This document shows positions 37,036-44,663 of a stretch of 64,000 bases of DNA, one piece after another (the stretch's first letter is position 1; each line of letters starts with the position of its first letter). Origin of the DNA: Tubiluchus corallicola (taxonomy: Eukaryota > Priapulida > Priapulimorpha > Priapulimorphida > Tubiluchidae); the NCBI GenBank assembly GCA_030141605.1, contig JAQGDQ010000256.1, positions 37,501 to 101,500 of the forward strand. The letters are read 5' to 3'. The notes beneath the pieces are model-generated. The model was not told the origin of the DNA and searched no databases. It saw only the letters and a list, made by a program, of their open reading frames with translations. A program made the translations under genes and the position numbers.

Positions 37036-37123
37036 ATTAAAATAAATCTTACTTGGAATCTTGACTTTTGACGCTTGAAAATAAAAAAGCAAAACACAAA
37101 ATAACGTCTCTAATAAGCTTCAT
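16992..37123 (-). CDS. Divergent pentameric ligand-gated ion-channel subunit, seven exons, 3' end not found
   Basis: Exons in gene order are 37053-37123, 36831-36916, 35862-35929, 34544-34761, 33890-33972, 32701-32832 and 16992-17311. All join in frame through GT-AG introns, giving about 325 residues from Met. The order is: signal peptide; the conserved LLTDYDFNVRP start of the ligand-binding domain; loop A region SIWTPDPFFSN; the Cys-loop segment; then M1 to M3 in the last exon. The Cys-loop has Ala where the first conserved Cys should be (VTMMAPMDF) but keeps the second (DTQIC). M2 (VVYARMTTLFVLVAMQ) lacks the PAR motif of anion channels, so ion selectivity cannot be predicted. M4 was not found in the remaining 17 kb. 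The sixth intron is about 15.4 kb and holds nested retroelements. Four consecutive intron positions match the GluCl-like gene at 56.2-61.8 kb. It may be a functional orphan receptor or a dying gene. Confidence 0.85.
17740..18040. repeat. Short-period tandem array, TGTGCCATTTTT family
   Basis: The plus strand repeats a 14-16 bp theme, TGTGCCATTTTTACC alternating with TGTGCCATTTTTTCC. A longer sub-unit of about 118 bp (containing catatttaccagcttttca) occurs twice, near 17791 and 17909. The same theme recurs at 47.6 kb (inverted) and 48.1 kb. Frames across the array are open in several phases because of the repeat, not because of coding. Confidence 0.85.
20281..20650 (-). repeat. Dispersed tandem repeat, GAAATCGGAACTTGTCA family
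   Basis: Two diverged monomers of roughly 140-170 bp: ttcactttgtctcatcgagg matches ttcaatttgtcttattgaga. The unit contains GGTGAAATCGGAACTTGTCA and GGTCAAGGGTCAA. A related copy lies at about 59.2-59.4 kb inside the GluCl-like gene. Confidence 0.65.
21056..21215. repeat. Degenerate TCGGGATT-type repeat
   Basis: Recurrent cgggattcgg, cggaattcgg and cgggatttt phrases in a GC-richer patch. An ORF across it on the minus strand (20852-21292) is unsupported by any family motif. Confidence 0.5.
21652..22413 (-). repeat. Gypsy 3' LTR
   Basis: About 762 bp, from TGTCACGATG (plus strand) to GCTTATGACA. It matches 30628-31364 over most of its length, including gtagtctaatttccgctatt and the GGCTTCATCGAGAAATGGTG segment. 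Termini are TG/CA. Confidence 0.85.
22310..23024. repeat. 317-bp inverted repeat with 81-bp spacer
   Basis: Left arm 22310-22626, spacer 22627-22707, right arm 22708-23024. The arms appear identical by eye in reverse complement. Each carries an LTR-edge segment (cataagcggacgttctcatg) plus the Gypsy integrase zinc-finger region. Transcribed from either strand it would fold into a very long hairpin. It may be a genuine fold-back rearrangement or a read/assembly chimera. Confidence 0.9.
22433..22696 (-). pseudogene. Gypsy integrase N-terminal fragment
   Basis: The minus-strand ORF includes YYLTREKRDAEPRGLLVVP and RRLAVLSLAHDK, the segment before and into the integrase HHCC zinc-binding region. 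Beyond it the frame shifts; the continuation (TAQCFLQECIWPRVK) is in another frame. Most of the same sequence recurs inverted in the right arm of the fold-back. Confidence 0.65.
23030..23330 (-). pseudogene. Gypsy pol segment 3' of protease
   Basis: The minus strand reads SVDLECITSENSYTS..., later FAVTRSKAKQLQ, then after one frameshift a Gln-rich run (KAQQQQMLQLSKEQ). It continues the protease ORF at 29120 in frame once the BEL element and one copy of its target duplication are removed. It is broken at 23025 by the inverted repeat. Confidence 0.7.
23331..23531 (+). repeat. BEL 5' LTR
   Basis: 201 bp, TGTCGAGAAT...TTTACAACA. It differs from the 3' copy at a modest number of sites (for example tatgggcttcaat versus tattggcttcatt). 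It contains AATAAAGAATATAG, a possible polyadenylation signal. Confidence 0.93.
23797..24972 (+). CDS. BEL gag-protease ORF, internally shortened
   Basis: 391 residues. An N-terminal charged helical region (1-120) is followed at once by two zinc knuckles, CFNCLGRNHVISVC (residues 128-141) and CRFCKKKHHSSLC (147-159), then the protease active site LDTGAHSS with catalytic Asp232. The usual BEL gag core domain (DUF1759 type) between the helical region and the knuckles is absent, suggesting an in-frame internal deletion. The ORF ends at TAG before the reverse transcriptase. ATG at 23797 is the first in frame and fits the gag start (MPSNKSKKAK). Confidence 0.85.
   Translation: MPSNKSKKAKMLRSKEALRHQALDSLIRDVNAANILLDTEKETIEQDTASFLRRVRSAKSILQTRLSKLEELTEKLVEVFLVEDKADSATDCIQETDHHAEIVSELTYALNELVLQYSSATYTKEGRCFNCLGRNHVISVCLSLALCRFCKKKHHSSLCHQQFPNVNQTEQKTEETAALHSNHPRPGLFSANERVILQTAEVCISRAPSESDKRKPCSVSNFKKVSVRAYLDTGAHSSYITLQLARELELPLTDPETVNIATFANPSVSKIECYRGAINLFSKDSSQILKMHVRIIPEIAPAATTRSPLPAKIRSLLDSFSDLADSDPGGKSETSVQFLIGNDYYLSLLCNKYHIFPGLYLIDSIVGKIVGGRINTKASCSLSFEYKETSL
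25349..26186 (+). pseudogene. BEL reverse transcriptase, fragmented
   Basis: The first frame (25349-25795) has RIVYDGSAK and SDIMKAFLHVGL, the palm motifs around the first catalytic Asp. It then runs out before the region that should join the active site. The second frame (25845 on) carries MYVDNLITEV, where the family has YVDD, so the second Asp of the pair is Asn. The fingers/palm junction near 25790-25845 is shifted. Confidence 0.8.
26203..26640 (+). pseudogene. BEL RNase H fragment
   Basis: The 26303-26617 frame includes LVCFVDGSQNAYCAIIYL (first catalytic Asp), SVPSVKLLAL and IVFSDSVCVLS (late catalytic Asp). The frame ends at a TGA at 26616-26618. Confidence 0.7.
26700..28250 (+). pseudogene. 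BEL integrase, fragmented, active site altered
   Basis: In order: VPTELNLVDLGTKLP; LTAAEVYHARLKWIKYIQ; zinc-binding end with NRCTVCRKMDGG; core DPFAHIGIDYVGPIL (first Asp kept); TIISNNASHF, where the second catalytic Asp position reads Asn; SPWIGGFYEILVGLVKRCL (catalytic Glu kept) at about 27812-27870; and ENILNSRPLTY. At least three frame changes occur, at about 27245, 27805 and 27922. Confidence 0.8.
28225..28584 (+). pseudogene. BEL C-terminal DUF5641-like segment
   Basis: NDVVWCKMWTFPEVSRNWAV in one frame passes to GRITELIRSRDGNIRAAEI in the next (28291-28584). This is the W..GRI..L..G.DG.IR.A pattern that ends BEL polyproteins. An Arg/Ala-rich tail ends at TAA 28582-28584. Confidence 0.75.
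28585..28913 (+). other. BEL 3' untranslated region and polypurine tract
   Basis: Non-coding between the pol stop and the 3' LTR. It ends with GTCGGGGAG immediately before TGTCGAG, a short candidate polypurine tract. Confidence 0.6.
28914..29114 (+). repeat. BEL 3' LTR
   Basis: 201 bp with the same termini as the 5' copy, directly followed by CTTAG, the second copy of the target duplication. Confidence 0.93.
29120..29450 (-). pseudogene. Gypsy protease region, interrupted by BEL
   Basis: The minus-strand ORF begins MPESDEFSFKAKINGIWIDG. The active-site region reads RDSVASVSLI, where related elements carry a D(T/S)GA motif, so the Gly appears replaced by Val. It ends LLGNDY...NIKQCFSTPPK at the BEL insertion. 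It overlaps the gag ORF end by about 60 bp in another frame, as in frameshifting retroelements. Confidence 0.7.
29387..30049 (-). CDS. Gypsy gag, 3' part with SCAN-like domain and zinc knuckle
   Basis: 220 residues. The segment FENVCELLCIEQAITLMPRE then MSIWVRQQGQKTMEKV matches the SCAN-like domain found in gag of Gmr1/Mag-type Gypsy elements. CYTCGELGHKRTQC is a CCHC knuckle. The N-terminal half of gag is missing: only about 560 bp lie between this ORF and the primer-binding site. Confidence 0.8.
   Translation of the reverse strand: MQDYNVIKKTLLPAYVLSNDMYLELFRKITRRPDGTFRQFFARLDRALQEWLKAEEASTFENVCELLCIEQAITLMPREMSIWVRQQGQKTMEKVTEKADLYIASNALGTASKLKPMQQHRGNSRPAVFSNGSGKKMNNDVMKKIRCYTCGELGHKRTQCPKRPNYGETSGKSRNPSRQFLAKAGGTGHQSSHSTSSPSVCLSLMSLALKLKLMVSGLMV
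30607..30624 (-). promoter_or_regulatory. Gypsy primer-binding site
   Basis: The minus strand reads TGGTGTCAGAAGTGGGA two bases after the LTR end, complementary to a tRNA 3' end in the usual way. Confidence 0.7.
30628..31364 (-). repeat. Gypsy 5' LTR
   Basis: About 737 bp, paired with 21652-22413. Its outer edge lacks the last TGACA of the other copy, so a few bases were lost or the boundary was altered. No target-site duplication was found. Confidence 0.8.
32371..32480 (+). mobile_element. tRNA-derived SINE-like sequence
   Basis: The A box TGGCCTAGTGGC and a B-box-like GGTTTTAATCC lie about 45 bp apart, followed by a tail (AACTTTTCACATTTCTTATT). The tail and B box are clearly shared, on the opposite strand, with about 61145-61215. 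No clean cloverleaf, so not a working tRNA gene. Confidence 0.6.
32701..32832 (-). CDS. Receptor exon 6: beta strands 8-9
   Basis: Bounded by atttcag and gtacag. It completes SYG and continues HIEDDVKFAWFGERS, then WKLDEIITGE and ASTG. It corresponds to the SYGYTTDDIVFIW segment of the neighbouring paralogue. Confidence 0.85.
33890..33972 (-). CDS. Receptor exon 5: altered Cys-loop
   Basis: 83 bp, the same length as the matching exon of the GluCl-like gene. It encodes IRVTMMAPMDFRKFPFDTQI then CSMYIES. GCT (Ala) stands where the loop's first cysteine is expected; the second cysteine is TGT. The donor is T|GTAAGT. Confidence 0.9.
34544..34761 (-). CDS. Receptor exon 4: loops D, A and E
   Basis: Bounded by tttttag and gttagt. 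It begins EWSATVFFRQRWNDPRL and contains YSIWTPDPFFSNAKRA, matching the conserved W.PD.FF.N loop A signature. It ends at ...TSSK, phase 2. The length (218 bp) is close to the equivalent exon of the GluCl-like gene (221 bp). Confidence 0.9.
35411..35636. repeat. (GACT)n microsatellite
   Basis: About 45 near-perfect ACTG/GACT units in intron 3 of the divergent receptor, degenerating at its right end to GAAC and GAAT units. A short run of the complementary register (gtcagtcagtcagtcag) lies at about 35766-35786. Confidence 0.95.
35862..35929 (-). CDS. Receptor exon 3: first beta strand
   Basis: Bounded by gtttag and gtaagt. It encodes EKPVLVGLNLYFLDVSV then DTANM, the typical beta-1 strand of pLGIC subunits, ending in phase 0. 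Confidence 0.85.
36831..36916 (-). CDS. Receptor exon 2: start of ligand-binding domain
   Basis: Bounded by tttttcag and gtaaat. It encodes FHELLTDYDFNVRPFYG, the family's conserved N-terminal helix and first loop (LL..YD...RP..G). Confidence 0.85.
36963..37029. repeat. (CT)n microsatellite
   Basis: About 33 CT repeats in intron 1 of the divergent receptor, upstream of its second exon on the minus strand. Confidence 0.95.
37053..37123 (-). CDS. Receptor exon 1: start codon and signal peptide
   Basis: ATG at 37121-37123 opens MKLIRDVILCFAFLFSSVKS, a clean signal peptide with likely cleavage before or after QDS. The donor is CCAA|GTAAGA, phase 2. Confidence 0.8.
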
Positions 37124-37714
37124 GTTTAACTGGATACAAAGCCTGCACTAACCGTCAGCCGGAGAGACTGGTCACGTACTGATCTGAGACTCCGGAATAC
37201 CAGAACTCTTAAACGAACGCCGGAAGTGGGTGTTTTCTAATAACGTCTATTAGAGATAGTAAACGTGCACAACATCCTGTTAAATACGTCTAAATTTCAT
37301 TTTTAAAAAAGTTACTTGAATCATGAAATAATGACTATGTACATCTGGATGAGTAGGATCAAGACACGGTTTAGAAAAGGTTGCGAGAAAGGAAAATTAG
37401 ATTTGTATTTATTTAATCTAAACATTGTGACAGTACAGTCAGCGATAGATCTTGTATAACATTATAAAGGTTTGGTTATGTTTTTGTATTAGTTTAATTG
37501 GCTAACGCAATACAATGGAGTACACACAAACTTTTTACGTTTGCCTTTTCAGAAAGTTTAATATCAAATACATAGCTATATTTCATATATTCCAAATTTT
37601 ATTCCAGTATATTGTCCTTTGCAAAAATGTTTTTGCATAAATGCTGAGTTTGCGCACACCAGGTACTAAAAATAAAGCAAGCAAACAAGAAATAAAGTAC
37701 TCAAATTAAACAAC

Positions 37715-37720
37715 TTTATT
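37715..37720 (-). terminator. Polyadenylation signal of chitin-binding gene 1
   Basis: AATAAA on the minus strand, about 50 bp past the stop codon at 37771-37773. Confidence 0.6.
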
Positions 37721-37770
37721 AAACATTTTTATCAGTTAACACTTGTCGCGAACGACACGACTATCTTTCA

Positions 37771-38686
37771 CTAGTAAACATAGTAACTGTCATCATAACC
37801 ATGGCTGCTGCCATAGCCAGAACCGTAACCACTGCCATAATTAGAACCATAATCATTGCCATAATCAAAACCGTAACCACTGTCATAGCTTGAACCAAAA
37901 TCACTTCCATGGCCAGAACCGTAACCACTGCCATAAGCAGACCCGTAACCATTAGCATAGCCAGAACCAGAACCACTGCCATAGCCAGAACCAGAACCAC
38001 TGTCATAACCAGAGCCAGTACTACTACCATAGCCATAGTCACCTCTGCGACGATCATAGGTTCTTCTGCCATAACTGGTACCATAACCGTATGAAGGACA
38101 ACCTAGTCTTTCTCTGTTGTGGTAGTTGTCATGAACGCAGGTTTGTTGGCATTCATCAAAAATGGTTCCACGAACGCAGTAGCGAGGAGCTGGTTCGTAG
38201 TGGTCGCATTGGAAATAATTTGAACAGTCGTCGGGATCGCGCAGAAGTAGATCATTGTAAGCGCAATAATCGTGCTGTTCGCAATAGTAAGGTTCGTATG
38301 AACCGTAGCCAGAACGGTAGCTCGAACCATAGCCAGAACCGGAGCCATAGCCGTAATTATTACCCGTAAAAGACCCGGAACCGTAGCTCGGACCATAGCC
38401 AGAGACGGATCCGCCGTCATAGCCGTAATCATTCCCGTAGAAGAGCCAGAACCGTAGGCGTAATTAGATAATAAGTCTAAACTATACAAGTCGTAATAAG
38501 AACCGACGCTAACATGCATAGACACTGGAACAAAAAAAATATATAAAATTTTAATAATTATAATAACTATAATATTAGTTACATCTAATGTAAACGTATA
38601 ATTGAATTTGGTAACAGCATCATCAAACAGTTGTTAGATCACTTACCGCACAAAACCGCGCAAAACAGAAAAGCCAGGCGATTCAT
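37771..38686 (-). CDS. Secreted CBM14 chitin-binding, Gly/Tyr-rich protein 1 (one frameshift)
   Basis: Exon 1 (38647-38686) encodes the signal peptide [13 protein letters not shown], with donor G|GTAAGT. Exon 2 (37771-38524) follows a T-rich acceptor (tttgttccag). It begins [17 protein letters not shown], then a Gly/Tyr/Ser-rich stretch, a CBM14-like module with six or seven cysteines ([41 protein letters not shown]), and a long Gly/Tyr/Ser tail ending DDSYYVY. Such proteins bind chitin in cuticle, peritrophic or shell-type matrices. The frame from the signal peptide and the frame of the CBM14 module differ: one base seems missing near 38433 (acgggaatg). This could be a sequencing error or recent inactivation. 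The coding sequence otherwise looks intact. Confidence 0.8.
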
Positions 38687-38783
38687 ATTTTCGAGAGGTA
38701 GGCTCTTGAAAATGAAAGAGTTGCTAACTTTTGATGTAAACAGTCCATCTCAATGAATGTCCGAAATTAACAAGAAAAAATGT

Positions 38784-38790
38784 CTTTATA
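38784..38790 (-). promoter_or_regulatory. Candidate TATA box of chitin-binding gene 1
   Basis: TATAAAG on the minus strand, about 98 bp upstream of the start codon at 38686. A similar arrangement precedes the intact paralogue at 43241. Confidence 0.45.
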
Positions 38791-38799
38791 GTAGCTCAG

Positions 38800-40080
38800 T
38801 AAGTTGCCTATTCATTTGAATAGACATCACAAAATGGCTTCTGTGGGTTCTATACTATAAGACGTTGTATAAGACTTAGTGATTGTCCACTTGCACTTGT
38901 TCGTGTCCACGGGCAATAAATCGTGTATGAACAATCAAGTACTGTGAAATGTTGATCTTAAGGAAAACATACAATAAACAAATAGATTTCGCAGCTTGTT
39001 TTCATTTTATCCTTGTACAAACAGCATGGAGTACTGTACAGTTAGGTCAACTTCCACGCAATGAGCAAATAATGCTGTAAAAATTTAATAAAAAATCTTC
39101 TACCTGGTTGCCCCATAAATATATCCTTAAATATCCTTAAAACCTTCCATACCAAAATCCACTAACAGCAGTGCATCTTGTGTGACGTACATCTAGCTTT
39201 CTCACTCCAGTTCTACTTTTAACCATTGTCAGTTGAATAATCAGGAGAATAGTTTCAGATTTTTGCTCTTCAGTCAACATATATAGCCTTAAAACCTTAC
39301 ATGCCAAAATCGTCCGAATATTACCGTTACAATTTGAGAGTTCAGCTTTTTCTTCCTGCTGCAGGGTAACAGATTAAATGAGTTAAATGAGAAAGCCAAG
39401 GAAAATTTAATAAAACCCGTCCACCAGTATAAAAACAGCAACATGCCTGCCTCCATCAAATAGTTTGTTCTATAATATGAAAAAATATTCTTAGCTGAAG
39501 TCAATTTTCTTCCCTTTGTCATTTAATAATACTAGTGCCAGTTTTAATCTTTCAACAGTACTCAGCAGTGAAACCAACAAAGCAATTAAAAGCTACTTTT
39601 TGGTCGAGGGCACAGCCCAAATCGCTACTCATCTGAATGTTGTTCTTGTTGTTATTCTTGATATTACTGGAAAGACCTTTGAAAAAAAGTCTAATACTCT
39701 CTGTATTTGTAATGGATAGTCATGATTTGAAGAAATGTACTAAAATAAATTCCTCACCGATTAACGGAGTCGGATTTTTGTTCTACTATCATGAATTCTA
39801 GCTCCACCAATTCGCAACAGATCGTCATGGAACCCAACAGGAATAAACCAGATTAACAAGAACGAATTCTAGATCGACTGACAGATTCGGATTTTTATTA
39901 GCCAGCTTAAATTCACGATGGGGGCATTGACGTCATTTCTAATCAAAGGCATTGAGTTCCTTGACCAATAATTCAAATAAACGAACTTGTTTTAGTTCTC
40001 AAATACAATAAAGAAAGGGGCTACAAAAGTGCAAATCACTTAAAAGTAAACACAAACAAAAAGTATACAGAATATCGAAC
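38800..40080. other. Non-coding spacer, nothing recognised
   Basis: Between chitin-binding gene 1 and the pseudogene. Two short phrases recur (ccttaaaacctt near 39130 and 39290; gattcggatttttattag near 39765 and 39890), pointing to worn repeats. No exon was supported. Confidence 0.5.
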
Positions 40081-40545
40081 ATTTTATTTATTACGTAAGA
40101 TTTATAAACAGAATTAACAAAACAACATTACTGTATTGCTGTATAGTGTCAACAATGAGAAATAAGCTTACAGTGACTAATTTTACTGATTAGTCTCAAA
40201 ACAAAATTTGTAGCGGCATGGCTGCCAATTCATTACCTATGACAATAACCAATTCCATAGCCCAATCCGTAACCATGTCCGTTGCCAGATCGACTAACAT
40301 TAGCAGTATATGCATTGCTAGAATTATTATAACTAGGTCTCCCGCCCGGTTCATGTTCCACCATTTGTCCATAGACTTCGGTACTCCCAAGATAGTAGCC
40401 CGCACCTGGCCCCTGTCATAACCAAACCTAGCCCCAGAGTCACACCTGCAGCCTCTACCAGAATACCTTTCATAAGCCATTTCCATAACTAGACCACTGT
40501 TCATAACCAGTTGTACGAAATTGCGTCTGTCAGTGTTAACCATAG
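40080..40545 (-). pseudogene. Decayed Gly/Tyr-rich chitin-binding paralogue 2
   Basis: The minus strand ends in GYGLGYGIGYCHR and a stop, like the end of the intact paralogue (GYGLGNNYGAYSYRHK). The 3' flank is clearly the same: both read ttttgttttgagactaat, then an AATACAGTAA stretch. Upstream the frame is shifted and the Gly/Tyr repeats are interrupted. No signal peptide or CBM14 exon is recognisable. It is a partial tandem duplicate that has lost function. Confidence 0.7.
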
Positions 40546-40559
40546 CCCCTGGCCTTTAT

Positions 40560-41900
40560 TTTCCTTCTGAAAATACATTTTCCTTTGACACAAACCTAGC
40601 GACACAATAATTAGCTAGCGTATCATAAACTTTTTCGTCGCTGACGGTAGCTAAGAACTTAACGGGAAACCTCACAAAGGCACACGTACATTAACAGAAG
40701 AGGATCTGTTTTCGTTAGTTACAGTTGCGAAATTGGCTCTGCCTGTCAATTATGAGCTTTAAATTTGGATCTTCTGAAAATGGATTTTCCTTTGATAGAA
40801 ACACTAGATGATCTTGCCATTATAGTTCTAAATCTTCGTTTCACGGACGTTGTTCTGGGTGAACTGGGTCTCCCACTTTTCGTCGTAAATTTTTTAAATA
40901 AAAATCTTTGTTTTCTTAATTTGTCTCTGCTCTTGTATCTTTTTGGTAATTCTCGGCCAAGCTTTAAATGAAATTTTTACCTACTAATTTTTCTAAAATT
41001 TCTTTTGTGATTGGCAGCCAGAGCGACGTTACTCCACCAGTTGCGTGATGGTTGCTGCGTGTATTCGTTCTTCGGCACTTCCTCGATATCTGAGCAGGAC
41101 AAATTTTGCTTTTGTGCGGTCGGGAAAGCAGTGACAACAATAAAAAGGCGTCAATTTTTCTTCATATTATGGAGTAGATTGTTTTGACCTACAGTTTAGG
41201 AATGGGTCCGGTTTTGCTTTAAACAGTTTAATTAGGCTACTTAAATCCGTCAGGTTTTGTAAACAAACATAAACCCATAAACATAGAATTTACATACACA
41301 TCAAAGACATGACTGCTGATGGTATCCATCTTTTTTACAACATAACTAGGTTTTCAAATGTTTTGATGTTAAGTTCCTTAATGAGGTGAAGGTATATATG
41401 TCACTATAATAAACAATTTCTACTACTACGCGCGCTTTAATTGGCGTTTGAATACGTAAAAGGTTCATTAGTTTCCTCTGGCAGGTAGAGCCATAATACA
41501 GTCACCACCATGGTTCCTGTATAACATGTAAAGAACTTTTATTCAAAAATAAATTACATATTTCATTTGGTACTTTAATAAGTTAATGTCAGCACCTGTA
41601 TGTGTGTAGTGCACCTGTAACGGAAAAACGGCAAAATGACAGTGATGTTACTGACTTTTTCATGAAATCCTCAAACCCTCGTTACTAATATAGTGTAAGT
41701 TGATTTAATCAAATGAAAACCTACACAAATTCAAGAAAAACTGACGTCTTTTGCGATGTACTTTGCTGACTGCTTAAAAGGATATGTACACAAGAAATGT
41801 GCCGTTTCGTGATATGAGCTAACGTAAGAGTATGACTAACCAGCTTACGAGAATTACTGGAAATTATCGCAGTTATTTTGGTAAATATGTTCTACACTAA
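40560..41900. other. Non-coding spacer, nothing recognised
   Basis: AT-rich. The ORF 40765-40971 has no recognisable motif. No element ends were detected. Confidence 0.5.
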
Positions 41901-41923
41901 AACAATATATACAACCGAACATT

Positions 41924-41929
41924 TTTATT
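41924..41929 (-). terminator. Polyadenylation signal of chitin-binding gene 3
   Basis: AATAAA on the minus strand about 130 bp past the stop codon of the intact paralogue. Confidence 0.5.
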
Positions 41930-42058
41930 TATAAAAAAAAATCAGAATTTAACAAAATAAAATTACTGTATTGTTGCATCAACAATAAAACAAGCTTGGT
42001 GACTAATTTCATTAATTAGTCTCAAAACAAAATCTGTAGCAGCGTGGCTGACAAATCA

Positions 42059-43241
42059 TTACTTATGTCGATAACTGTAAGCTCCGTAATTATTGCCCAA
42101 CCCGTAGCCAAGTCTACCGTATCCGTTGCGGGAACTACTACCAGAGTCAGATCGACTACCATATCCGCCTGTGCCAGAATTGCTGTGCCCAGTTCTACCA
42201 AAAGGCCCATATTCCGATGTTTGACCATAACCTGTGCTTCTTCCGGAATCATAGCCAGCCCTTAATCCATTGCCATAGCCGAATCTACTGCTAGAACCAC
42301 TTCTGTAACCATAGCCAGAAGATCCTCCATAACCGTAGCCACTCCCATAACCAGACCGCCGTTCATAACCAGTTGCAGGTTGGTTAACATAACCAATTCC
42401 ATATCCAGGTCTATACTCATAGTGAGCTCTACTTCCATATCCTGGCCTGCTACCGTAGCCGCTGCTGTAACTACCACCATAATTGGCAGCATTTCCATAA
42501 CCATGCTCACGGCTAGGTCTAGATCCATAATTGCTTTCATAATCGTAACTGTTGTCGTAACCATAGCCCGATGCTGTCAAGCTGCGGTAACTGGAACTTC
42601 CGTCTCCATAACTGGGCTGCGAACCTCCGCTTCCGTAGTTACCATAGCCCGATGCTGTCAAGCTGCGGTAACTAGAACTTCCGTCTCCATAACTGGGCTG
42701 ATAACCTCCGCTTCCGTAGTTACTAGACCTGCCTGTGTCAACAGGATTACTGCCGTAGCCATTACTGCCATCGTGGCCGTAACCGTACCTGCAAAGTCTA
42801 GCCCTGTTTTCAGCATTGTCAGTGACACATCGTTGTTGACACTCGTCGAAGATAGTTCCATCTGCGCAGTAACGATGCACTTCAGAAGCTTGGGCTGTAC
42901 CGGTGTGGACGCATTCGATATAATTTTCACAATCATCGTGGTCTATCAGCAGTTGGCCACTGTGGGAGCAAGCATCATAATGCGGACAGTACGACTCCCC
43001 CTTGCATGTGGCTACTAAAATAAACTAAACTTAACATTGCATCCATGCAAATAAAAGCAAATGGGATAATAACAGTACATGTCTCAACTCAAAAAAGAGA
43101 AACAGAAAAAGCACTAGCTCTAATAAGGATTTACAGACGATCAATAGCTTTAATGAAAAAATGAAAAACTAATAACAACCTAAAAAGAGTGCACGTACCT
43201 AAAAAGAATGCACAAAGCAACACAATTCCCGGACGTGCCAT
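42059..43241 (-). CDS. Secreted CBM14 chitin-binding, Gly/Tyr-rich protein 3 (intact)
   Basis: Exon 1 (43199-43241) is MARPGIVLLCAFFL, a signal peptide, donor G|GTACGT. Exon 2 (42059-43014) follows ttattttag. After VATCKGESYCPHYDAC comes a CBM14-like module ([28 protein letters not shown]) at about residues 18-85. Then follow about 240 residues of Gly/Tyr/Ser/Arg-rich sequence ending SYRHK. Within the tail QPSYGDGSSSYRSLTASGYG occurs twice in tandem. The mature protein is probably an extracellular chitin-associated matrix protein; low-complexity Gly/Tyr tails in such proteins often self-associate. It is the only member of the local cluster with an unbroken frame. The Gly/Tyr tail alone would fit several matrix families; the CBM14 module makes chitin binding the best guess. 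Confidence 0.85.
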
Positions 43242-43323
43242 GTCTCCTGGCAAAACTATTTGCGACTACGGACCACTCGCAAGCCAAGCTTCGTGTAACA
43301 TATACGGTTTCAGATAGTGTGCG

Positions 43324-43331
43324 TTTTTATA
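43324..43331 (-). promoter_or_regulatory. TATA box of chitin-binding gene 3
   Basis: TATAAAAA on the minus strand, 83 bp upstream of the start codon, the expected place for a gene with a short 5' UTR. Confidence 0.6.
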
Positions 43332-43339
43332 CCACTGCA

Positions 43340-44205
43340 GCTATTCATGCGTTTACCTGACGACCTGGTTTTGCTTGCTGGCTTCCTTGGCTTCCGGACG
43401 AAAGTTAATTCATATGCACCCGTAGCAGGTAGTGCAAGTAGTGCAGACGTGATGTAATGTCGGTATACGTGAACTAAGTTAGTGTAGCTCGAATTTAATT
43501 TCTTATTTTCGCTGATTAGTGCACATTAATTGTAATTTTAAATGGATAAACAATCAAACAATGATAAAAAAGTTATATGACGTACACGTGTTTTAAATGC
43601 ATTCAGTTAAATGTCGATTTTGCCTAAACCCATTTTCAATATAAGCAGTCTGAAAGGTAATGTTTTGTGATAATAATCCAAAAAAATTATGATTGTGACC
43701 TAACTTCCATAAATATGAGTGGTCATTAGGTACGACCAAGAGCAACGCTGGTGACATTATCTAATCCTAATCTATTGGATACTGAAAAAAGAAATCTCGC
43801 GCCATAAATTTCACATTAAAAAATGGCTTATTTATACTAACTTGTGTTTAGGGTAGTCAGGTTTTCATTTTTAGACAAACTGTTTCATAAAGACCACAAG
43901 TAACAATTAATGAAAACTCCCAGGCAAAAAAGCAAGAAAAAATTCGACTTTTCAAATTACTGATGTTAGGTTCATCTTCAGGTGACAAAATAAGAAAGAA
44001 AAATGAATTACTGGTACTAAATTCTTGAGTTTCAATAATAAATAAATGAATAAATGATAATAAATAATTTTTTACATTATTATACACAGATTTCACACTA
44101 AAAGAGTCACATACACAGGATCACGACAAATAAGAAACAGAAAAAATACCTACCACTCACGGTTACAATCACAGAACTTTCTGCCATGTCTCACTCTAAA
44201 ATTCT
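43340..44205. other. Non-coding stretch, nothing recognised
   Basis: AT-rich upstream region of chitin-binding gene 3. No coding or repeat structure was identified. Confidence 0.5.
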
Positions 44206-44663
44206 ATGATTGTGAACATTAGTCTAAACTGTCGGATGTTCAACACTTACATATCTTCCATTTTTCTATACAATTCAAAATTATGGACCTTGAAAATAAA
44301 TAGTCAGCTGGAGATTGAAGATTTTCAGCGACGTTTATACAGATCGTTGTTGCAGATAAATTGGCCAAAAATAATAAGCATCAAAGATTTGTACGACAAA
44401 GTCAAGGAAGAAAAAACCAGAAAGATAAAACGCACAAATGCTTATCTGGGTGGGCCAGGCTCTGAGATTACCCGAAGACAGTCCACTTAAGAAGCTAAGG
44501 GGAGCCAGATTGCTCACATGGATGGATTTCGCACAATGGAACATCTTTAGTTTTGAAAGATACTTCATACTTCATTGTGTAGACAGTAGAGTAGCAAAAG
44601 AACGTACCATTTGGCGGCAGAAGGTGGACAGTCGTTGGACGATTGATGCTGATTGTAACCAGT
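44206..44663 (+). mobile_element. LINE reverse-transcriptase C-terminal fragment
   Basis: One frame reads LYNSKLWTLKINSQLEIEDF, QRRLYRSLLQINWPKIISI and KDLYDKV, the thumb/connector pattern of many non-LTR elements. The adjacent frame continues WVGQALRLPEDSPLKKL, the usual W.GH.LR.P motif with Gln for His. One frameshift lies near 44440. The 5' part is missing. The fragment runs directly into the (TTTTA)n tract. Confidence 0.75.

Noticed and set aside
37909-43018. Plus-strand and alternative-frame ORFs over the Gly/Tyr-rich genes
   Set aside because: They are shadows of GGN-TAY repeats; the minus-strand frames carry signal peptides, CBM14 cysteines and splice sites.
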